This document shows positions 49,701 through 64,000 of a stretch of 64,000 bases of DNA, piece after piece. A program made the translations under genes and the position numbers. The stretch is from Apricaphanius iberus (taxonomy: Eukaryota; Chordata; Actinopteri; Cyprinodontiformes; Aphaniidae), in the NCBI GenBank assembly GCA_028564705.1, contig JAPXFQ010002747.1, forward strand, positions 372,001 to 436,000, given 5' to 3'. Numbering within the stretch: position 1 is the stretch's first letter; each line of letters starts with the position of its first letter. The notes under the pieces are model-generated. The model was not told the origin of the DNA and ran no database searches. It saw nothing but the letters and a program-made list of their open reading frames with translations.

Positions 49701-52700
49701 TCTCCCACACCAGACTCAGCCCCAGAAGTTGGACATAAAAATCCAAACCTGTACAATGACACTGATGTTAGCATTGCCACTTTGGTTTTGGGTACCTTTG
49801 CTCCCATGCCTGGTGTTACAGATGGACCCGGTCTCTGGGAAGCAGCTGGCTTTCTGGGTAAGAAAATCACATATTTTCCTGTCTCTGGATGGCAGATTTA
49901 AAAAAAAATCTACATAATTTGTAATTTCCTTTGGCAGATTTATTTTTCAAAATCACTTTTTAACATATACAGTTATTGTGACAATAAAGTCTGGATTATA
50001 ACTGGAACGAAATGAATTGGTACATTTAAGTATGTAACCAAGATAAATAAAAGTGGATGGATGGATGGATGGATGGATTGAGTCCTGATTTTTATGTTTT
50101 AATTCAAAGTGATGCCCTGTCTTTCTCTCTTAGATGTGTCTACTTCCATTCAGAGTGAAGAAGGTAAATTTCAATTGTTGTTTCATAACCCCTAATGTTA
50201 TTTAGAGCTTTTCACATATCAGCCTATTTTTAAATTGGAAACAATTTTTGGAACGGAACAGGAATGAGAATAAAACTCATGACTGCTTACATCTGGTACC
50301 AACCTGCTTTTAGCCATGTTTTTAAGAATAGCTTTTTCTTCTGAATAGATCTGAACCTTGTCAAAGGTATGCGTAACAACTAATTTCATTAAGGTAAAAA
50401 CTCCTCATGTGAGTAATGGAATCAATCACTGAACTTGTTTTATTGACTTCTTTTATTTACCAGATTATGACGCAACATATAATTATGACTACGATCTCAG
50501 CTACGATACCTGTAAGTTTTTTTTAATTTATTTATTTTTATTAATGCATCTTCACATTATCCAGAAGTTCAATGTTAAAACAATTCTCACTTTTTCTCAG
50601 GGGATGAAAGCAGTGATTCGTTTGGTGAGTATTTCAAAAGTGGGGCAATCCTATGTCATTTATAGTAGTGCTGTGGTCTGCTATACATGTCTAGTCCTGT
50701 CATTGGTTTCAGTGCTTGGGAGTGAGGAGGACTGTCCTTTAGTTGAATGTCTTGTACTTTTAGAACCTCGATCCAGAATGAACTCTCTGACGCTCTTCTC
50801 CTCATCAGGTCAGAATCTATTTCATTATATTTTAAAATGACAACGGTCAGATGTCTGTGTTTAGCTTCTGGATTATCTTTTGTAGTTGATGGAGATCCTC
50901 ATTTTGTGGTCCAACTTCCAAAGTTGAGCCAGAACCTGTGTTTCACTGTGGATGGCAGAGCCAACGATGTTCTTAGACTATTGGAGGATCCAGAGCGAGG
51001 TAAGCAAAACCAACATTTCCTATTAGGTTTAATATGCATTTTAGATGCTCATGTCATATTTCATGGATTGTGCATTTAAGCAATGTTACTGTTCAAGGTA
51101 TCATTGTGGATGGTCACCTGATTGGGGCTCCCCCAAAGCCTGGAGCAGAGGGTCGTTCCCGAACGTACTTCGACCAGCTCACCATCTCATTACCAGCAGG
51201 CAGTTTTGCTGAGATCATGATCACATTGTCGCTGAGTGGTGTGGTAGTGGAAGGGGAAGGAAGGGAGATCCTTCCTATTAATCAACAGGGATCTGTGACA
51301 AGACAAGGTGTGACGGTGACTGTGGACAACCATCAGAGCTGCTGGATCGAGCTGGCTAAAGGTGTGAGGTTCCTTGTGCTTTTCCATCACTACCAACACC
51401 CCAACCGCCTGCAGATGGCGCACCTGGGGTTTTACGTCACAGACGGAAGAGGTCTTTCAAGGTTAACACAAGGCCTTCTGGGTAAGCGCCCTGATGTTTT
51501 TGTCTTAAAATAGGAGATTATGGTAATGCACTAAAATCTTAACTTATATCATTTCTGTTTATACATATTTACCAATGTCTTTGATTGTTGCAAAGTATTT
51601 GCAAATGAAAACACCCAGAGTAATGTTTTACCTGTGCAGAGTTATGCAATTAAACAACCTTTTTTCAAATCATCAACCCACAGTTCTGGTTCCTTGAGGT
51701 TTCCGAACTGGCAAAACATTTTCATTACATGCACTTTGAACTAGTATTAAAAAAGGCAAACTTAATATGTAAATCCTCACCCTTCACACCTGTTGGAATC
51801 TATAATATAAACATATTATCAATGCCAATACTTCTACCACACAGAAAAAAATGTGATGAATTAGAAAACAGGTTTAATTTCCTTCTCTGCTTGTCACAGC
51901 AAATTATGGTGAATAAAAAAAAAAAGATAATAATAAAATGACAGCAAGACTAAAATTGAGAGATCAATGGATGCTCCGGCAACACTGGAAAGTGTGTAGA
52001 TCCACTTTATTAAGACCATTAATATAGTGGATCTACACACTTTCCAGCTTTGCTAGAGCTTCCATTGATTTCTGGATTTTCTCTTTCTCCGTGCACCTGG
52101 GAAGTGGGTGAAGTTGCATCAGCACTGTTTATTAGCAAGACTAAAATTTCAAGTGAAATTATTGCAGAATTTCCACATTTTAAGCATCTGTTCATCCGAT
52201 ACCAATACAGGTACATTAGAACAATATTGGCCCCAATACTTGAGTTGCACAAATATGGATACTAGTACAAATAGCATTTGTAATACATTTTTACACTATG
52301 TTGATTTACTTTATACCATGTGTGAATTATTAAAGATAAAAATGTACTTAAATTTAGATTAGATACATGCTCTCCCATGATGAAGAAGCTAATAGTAAAT
52401 CCACAAGGACTTATTGATTTTACTTGTCTGACTTTGTAGTCAGTCAGTTTCCTTAGCTAGAACTACAAATCCCAGAAATCTTAAATTGTAATATTGAGCA
52501 TATTTAAGATTTCATAAACTCTAAAATGTTATTATGTAAAGTTAAAGGCACTGTAGCTTCAATCACTGAATGATTATTTCATAGTGAGGAAATGTAGTTA
52601 GTTACACTTATTTACTACTGCTCTTTATTTGCCTACAGGCCAGTTTCTGCACTCTGACATGACCGTAACTGTGACTAATGATCATCACCATGAAGGTGCT

Positions 52701-52901
52701 CACCCCAGAAACACAGAGGAAGTTCTGGCACGGGGAATCCTGAAGTGGGGAGCACAGCAGATGGCGGTGACTTTACAGGAGAAGAAGGTGAAAGACTCCA
52801 TGCAAATGCGCCACCTGGGCAAATGCTGGGTGGTTCCCAAGGCGGAAATTAAGAGGCTGTTGAGTCACTCCTACGAGAGCTACGTTGTGAACAATGTGTA
52901 A
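34797..52901 (+). CDS. itih6: Inter-alpha-trypsin inhibitor heavy chain 6 (ITIH5-like), secreted, 17 exons
   Basis: Exons: 34797-34904, 35391-35426, 40632-40786, 44349-44459, 44584-44831, 47509-47678, 47756-47872, 47995-48166, 48256-49857, 50134-50163, 50349-50366, 50464-50511, 50601-50624, 50764-50808, 50886-50999, 51098-51481, 52639-52901; total 3645 nt (1214 aa; human ITIH6 is about 1313). A signal peptide (MRFLK then [12 protein letters not shown]) is followed by RTKR, a furin-like site at residues 37-40. The VIT domain is about residues 49-220. The VWA domain has the MIDAS DVSGS at 303-307 and [11 protein letters not shown] Pro/Thr-rich linker runs about 632-907. The C-terminal heavy-chain domain starts VDGDPHF (965-968 = DPHF, the site cleaved and esterified to hyaluronan in ITIH1-3) and contains [13 protein letters not shown]. 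The long linker is why ITIH6 is preferred to ITIH5. Function in fish is inferred; family members bind and stabilise extracellular matrix. Confidence 0.9.
34905..35390. other. itih6: itih6 intron 1
   Basis: Bounded by CAG|GTAAGA and CCCAG|AGAACA. Nothing else recognised. Confidence 0.5.
35900..36911 (-). pseudogene. Tc1/mariner-like transposon, truncated, in itih6 intron 2
   Basis: The terminus CTACACTGCCTAGCCAAAAAA is the inverted-repeat end of a fish Tc1 family. On the minus strand the frame at 36305-36030 has [20 protein letters not shown] and [20 protein letters not shown], the catalytic-core DD(x)E tail of Tc1 transposases. Upstream parts down to the N-terminal helix-turn-helix region are frameshifted. 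The far terminus is missing where the next element begins. Confidence 0.85.
36912..38240 (-). pseudogene. Second Tc1-like transposon, decayed, abutting the first
   Basis: GGCTTACAGCTTATGAAAACCC and TCTTAGAAAATTAA at the left are inverted relative to TTAATTTTCTAAGATT at about 38085-38100. The interior (ATGCGGAATGGCATGGATTC, AGTCCTGCTGCATAATGAAG, CTGAACCAGACTGAGAAACCATT) reads antisense as a Tc1-type transposase with many stops. Confidence 0.7.
38480..39985 (+). pseudogene. L2-like LINE, reverse transcriptase half and 3' end, in itih6 intron 2
   Basis: Frames give [88 protein letters not shown] and [12 protein letters not shown], a typical L2 RT/C-terminal order. The tail TGTGCTATATAAATACAATTGC is the L2 3' signature. 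There are stops and one internal deletion (after KNRK). Confidence 0.85.
40095..40560 (+). pseudogene. Additional LINE 3' fragment
   Basis: Frame pieces [27 protein letters not shown] and [20 protein letters not shown] match LINE ORF2 C-termini. It lies next to the preceding L2 piece and ends about 70 bases before itih6 exon 3. Confidence 0.6.
41285..41622. mobile_element. hAT-type MITE remnant in itih6 intron 3
   Basis: ATTATCCACAGATATTGGCAAC...GTATATCAGATATCAG...GAACATCACTA parallels the 19034-19522 element, but with most CGs lost. It is interrupted on the right by the Tc1-like element. Confidence 0.5.
41627..43137 (-). pseudogene. Complete but decayed Tc1-like transposon in itih6 intron 3
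   Basis: Ends CAGTGGGAAAAACAAATATTTG and, inverted, AATACTTGTTCTCCCCACTG, each next to the TA target dinucleotide, with inverted repeats extending about 200 bases. The minus-strand transposase frames 42718-42404 ([33 protein letters not shown]) and 42365-42096 ([33 protein letters not shown]) are Tc1 paired-domain and DDE parts broken by frameshifts. Length about 1.5 kb. Confidence 0.9.
43140..44348. other. itih6: Remainder of itih6 intron 3
   Basis: No repeat family recognised. Confidence 0.35.
44997..45150. repeat. Common fish retroelement-tail repeat in itih6 intron 5
   Basis: CCTATATAGTGCTTTTTTGGACACTCAAAGACACTTTACA...CTCACATTCACACACTGGTGG is a frequently seen block, probably an antisense tail. 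Confidence 0.55.
45587..46838. mobile_element. Non-autonomous DNA transposon with perfect 26-bp terminal inverted repeats
   Basis: Left ACAATGGGCCTCATTTATCA (45587 on, continuing AACTTG) is the exact reverse complement of the right end at 46813-46838. The 1.25-kb interior has no substantial frame; TACGCAC/GCGTA motifs recur near both ends. Superfamily not assigned. Confidence 0.75.
46847..46940. repeat. (AATCAG)n-headed short repeat
   Basis: Four to five GAATCA units run into GCTTTAATGGCCAAGTATGAC...CAAGGAATTTG, the same family as 27776. Confidence 0.7.
46950..47042. repeat. Foldback, 42-bp arms with one-base bulge
   Basis: AGTGAAATTAAAAAACGG...AAATACAAATAAAAAT is repeated inverted after an 8-base loop (ACAGGATA). 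The only difference is one extra G in the left arm. It immediately follows the 46847 repeat. Confidence 0.85.
48256..49857 (+). CDS. itih6: itih6 large exon: end of VWA, heavy-chain middle region and Pro/Thr-rich linker
   Basis: This single 1602-base exon has acceptor ATCAG and donor CTGG|GTAAGA. Its first half encodes the second half of the VWA domain ([41 protein letters not shown]) and the conserved stretch with [16 protein letters not shown]. Its last 275 codons or so encode a low-complexity segment of Pro, Thr, Ser, Ala and Lys with many SP/TP pairs and a PPPPP run, probably extended and O-glycosylated (inference). The 162-aa Gly/Val-rich frame on the other strand is a shadow of this composition. 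Confidence 0.88.
50053..50076. repeat. (TGGA)n microsatellite in itih6 intron 9
   Basis: About six TGGA units close to the microexon cluster. Confidence 0.9.
50134..50808 (+). CDS. itih6: itih6 cluster of five symmetric microexons
   Basis: Exons of 30, 18, 48, 24 and 45 bases (50134-50163, 50349-50366, 50464-50511, 50601-50624, 50764-50808). Each is bounded by AG and GT and each is phase 1 at both ends. They encode [40 protein letters not shown] and [15 protein letters not shown], bridging the linker and the DPHF domain. The middle part is strongly acidic and Tyr-rich, like tyrosine-sulfation targets. All could be skipped or included without a frame change. The 18-base exon is the least certain. 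Confidence 0.75.
51943..52148. mobile_element. Foldback insertion with 15-bp direct repeats in itih6 intron 16
   Basis: AGCAAGACTAAAATT occurs at 51943-51957 and 52134-52148, bracketing about 176 bases. Inside, about 47-bp inverted arms (near 51961-52072) include a perfect 22-base pair, CTGGAAAGTGTGTAGATCCACT. The following 52190-52250 resembles a decayed copy of the GTATCGG-type hAT MITE. Confidence 0.65.
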
Positions 52902-53631
52902 CCCTAGCTGTGTCAGCTCCACCTGTTGTTTGTTCACAGTAGGGCTCAGGTACCAGCAGTTCACCATGAAACAGGACCCAGACATAAGGGTGAAGCTCAC
53001 CATGAGTCCACTGGATAAAAACAACATGTTTTCCCAGTCAGGCAGGGAGGCAGTTGTGAAACAGGAAGTGGTGGGAGCAGGCATAAAGAAGAAGTTAGAT
53101 GAATACAAATGCTCAGTTATCCAAATACAGAACTGAACCGAGGCTCTTTATCACTCCCTGTCACTGACTGGATTCATTATGTGCTCTGTATCTGCCACAG
53201 ACACTCAACATGCTTCTGGTTGCATGGCAACAACCGATCATCCATTTATGCTGCCGCTCTTCATTGCAAATTATTTATTGGAATGATCTTATATTTAATT
53301 TTTCTGTCTGAATCATATGTAATTAAAATGCATCACTCTGTAAGCTGTAGCTTTGAGTCAAAGTGTGTATAAAACAGGAATACATGTTAAGAAAAAGAAA
53401 AGTACAAAACTGAGGCAGTCTCTTCAGGTTTTTCCATGTGCTTTAATTTTTCTTTCATTTCATAGTTTTAATTGGTTTTATTTGTTACACAAGACATTAG
53501 GTATTGTTCACATACTAGTGATCAAACAAGGACAGAAAGTTTTCTACTACTCAGCCTGGACTATCTCTTTTGTCAATTTTGAGGGATGTTCTTGATAGTG
53601 GTTTTCAAAGGCCATACTGGATGAAAATAAA
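52902..53631 (+). other. itih6: itih6 3' UTR, overlapping the probable gdi1 3' end
   Basis: After the TAA at 52899-52901 there are candidate poly(A) signals ATTAAA at about 53322 and AATAAA at 53626-53631. A frame open from 52894 to 53136 lies in this UTR; it has no similarity I recognise to the heavy-chain family and is treated as non-coding. Confidence 0.45.
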
Positions 53632-55715
53632 AACAGCACAACCACACACGAGGCTTCTGTTTTCAGTAAATAAATAAAAAAGAGGAGAGGATGGTGAGGC
53701 GAGGCGTGGGAGAGAGAACGACAGGTAAACAATATTCCAGTTTACTTCAGGTAATGTTTCCAGGATGAGCTCACATGATGCCGAGCGGTGCACAGTGTGA
53801 GTTCAAGGCTGAGGTTGAGTTTTCCTTCCATCAAAACATGCCTGAGGAATGCTAACCTAACATTAAAATCATGGAATGATTACTAAACAAGATAAACATA
53901 ACATCCGACACAGCAAATTAACAAACAACTTTAAACAATTTTAAAATCAGTCAGCATGTTCAGCATTTGACTTAAACCTTCCCACAATACATCAGCAAGA
54001 ATTTAAATAAATAGATTGATAAGGATAAGACACAGATATGAGATTAGTGTAGAGTTGGTAGAGGGTTGGTAATGTGTGATTAAATTGAAGCGAAGCTGCT
54101 TTTCTAACAAATGACAGCAGCAACCTGTCTGCTTCTTTTCAGTTGCATGATAAAACCCTTAAACTGGCATGAAACAAAATTTTCCTTCAGCTGTATTCAG
54201 CCAGCTCCGAACTCTCTGGTGCAGTGAACGTTAATAATCGCCAATGACCGAAAGACAAATTTTGGCACAAGACTGACCTGCAATAATGTTTAGCTAAAAC
54301 AAAACAAAGTCAATTTATCTGAAAGGGTCCATGCGGACCCGGCATTAAGGCTAAAAGAAAATAAACTGTTCATTCTGAAAGGGGGTAGCACATGTAACTG
54401 CGGCTTCATACTTCAGCTATGCTACAAAGTCCTCAATGACGGGAGGATCTGGCTTCTCCTTCCACCTCACATCTAGAAGGGGAACTAACTACATCGACGT
54501 CAAACACAAGGGGTCAAGCAACTGAGATTAGACGGTTCGGCTCCACCTAAAGCTGAAATTTCAGTCTTGTTTTTTAAAACCCTAAAACCCCCAACAACAT
54601 TACCCTCAGTCAGTCTTTCCTCCATGCCACATTCCAATCTATTCCTATTTCACATTTTTGAAAACCACGCCCCCAAGCCTTCCTGAGCCACTTCCTGGTC
54701 TTTGTTTTCCACAAATTCCCTTTTTCTTTTTGTTTGAATCGAAAACCCCAGTTTCTACCACTCCTCTGTAAACGTCATAACTTCAGCCAGTAAAATGTGT
54801 ACCCATTATATAGAAATAAACTCTTTAATAATTTAACAAGTTAGAAAGTAAACTATTTTCAGTTTCAAAACTGACAACATAACTGAGACAAACAAGTGTT
54901 TTTTTTTGTAGTTTTCTTTTTATGTAGAGGGACTGGATGGGTGACAGTTATTAACTTGCCTGCTTGCACTGAGAACACAACAGCATTGAGTGAAAAAGTG
55001 AGCACTACCAGTCGACAAAACAGCCCATTTATATGCCTGTTTCGATCTCAATAAGTTTTTGCCAAAAAAGGAGTGCTATCTGTTTCAGTCGGGCAGGTAA
55101 GACCGGGAGTGAAAGCAGGGTTGACAGGAGGGGACCAGCCTTTAAACCGCAGTGTTGGTCCAGACTATGTACAATACTACTTGTGTAAAAGATGCATGCA
55201 TTCCAACTGGATGTGACCCTGCAAGAGGACTCTACGTTGAGATCAGAGACCGGAGCCAGACCTCTTAGTGCTGTCAACCTGCCAAATAGCTAAAGCCTGA
55301 TATGAGAACGACGGACAAAAACGGACAGAAAATGTTCTGAAAATCTGCAACAAGTCAAAAACTCAACCCTAGTGACAAAGCTAAAGTTATGGTTATACTG
55401 TATGTTTCACAACTGAAAGAAGGACCTATTCAATCCTGCTTTTCAATGACAGAGAAAGGGAGTGTTTGAAAAGCATGTATGTGTTTGTGAGCATTTACGG
55501 TTTTCATTGAGAGGGGAGGAAGGGAGAAAGACCAAAAAGAAATGGAGGCAGATGTCTGAAGAGACGCAGAGCTTACTCCATCCGCCCCTCTCATCCACCC
55601 AAAATCCCTCCAATCTGGGCCATCCTGAGCGGGCTCTGCCATCTCTCAGCTTTCCTTTTCCGCCTTCGCTTCTTTTTGTGCTCGCGCCCTCCTCCAGAGG
55701 GCCCTCAAACCGCCC
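53477..55715 (-). other. gdi1: gdi1 3' UTR (about 2.2 kb)
   Basis: The only clear minus-strand AATAAA downstream of the gdi1 stop is at 53477-53482 (TTTATT on the plus strand), so a 3' UTR of about 2.2 kb is inferred. No ORF of interest and no named repeat were recognised in it. Its end would lie inside the longest possible itih6 3' UTR. Confidence 0.4.

Positions 55716-64000
<8,285 letters not shown>

Noticed and set aside
52894..53136. 80-codon frame after the itih6 stop (MKQDPDIRVKLTMS...)
   Set aside because: It follows the stop of a heavy-chain C-terminus that is already complete and has no recognised homology; best read as 3' UTR.

Overview
The window is vertebrate nuclear DNA, almost certainly from a ray-finned (teleost) fish, and probably an acanthomorph. 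It is AT-rich, its genes are split by spliceosomal introns, and it is full of teleost-type repeats: decayed L2-group LINEs and their 3' tails, several Tc1-like transposons, hAT-type MITEs, and tRNA-headed SINEs. I see no bacterial operons, CRISPR arrays, rRNA or true tRNA genes.

Three protein-coding genes can be rebuilt exon by exon with consistent splice phases. (1) pfkfb1, plus strand, 18560-32547: the liver-type bifunctional 6-phosphofructo-2-kinase/fructose-2,6-bisphosphatase, 14 exons and 470 codons, including a short liver-type first exon. (2) itih6 (ITIH5-like), plus strand, 34797-52901: a secreted inter-alpha-trypsin inhibitor heavy chain with VIT, VWA, a long Pro/Thr-rich linker, five in-phase microexons and a C-terminal heavy-chain domain, 17 exons and 1214 codons. 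(3) gdi1, minus strand, 62837 down to 55716: Rab GDP-dissociation inhibitor alpha. Ten of its eleven coding exons are here; the first, about 15 codons, lies off the right edge. itih6 and gdi1 converge tail to tail with close and possibly overlapping 3' ends.

Layout: 1-18.5 kb is a repeat-rich region with no certain gene. It holds a SINE, a 178-bp duplicated segment, a MITE with long terminal inverted repeats, a decayed LINE facing an inverted partial copy that is itself split by a SINE, and a perfect 108-bp inverted repeat. 18.5-32.9 kb is pfkfb1, with repeats in its introns. 32.9-34.4 kb is a short repeat-filled spacer. 34.4-53.6 kb is itih6, whose large introns 2, 3 and 5 hold three Tc1-like elements, LINE pieces and a MITE. 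53.4-64 kb is gdi1.

The genes do not form one pathway: one controls glycolysis/gluconeogenesis, one is an extracellular matrix/serum protein, and one recycles Rab GTPases. Their linkage is informative. In human, PFKFB1 and ITIH6 are neighbours on Xp11 and GDI1 is on Xq, while their paralogues PFKFB3, ITIH5 and GDI2 lie together on 10p. The trio therefore looks like a fragment of an ancestral block duplicated early in vertebrates.

The best items for a second look are the perfect 223-bp palindrome flanked by a 14-bp direct repeat, the five symmetric itih6 microexons encoding an acidic Tyr-rich strip, a GC-AG intron in pfkfb1, a candidate alternative pfkfb1 first exon near 8.9 kb, and a forkhead/HNF1-like palindrome just after pfkfb1. 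I found no evidence of a wholly new system.
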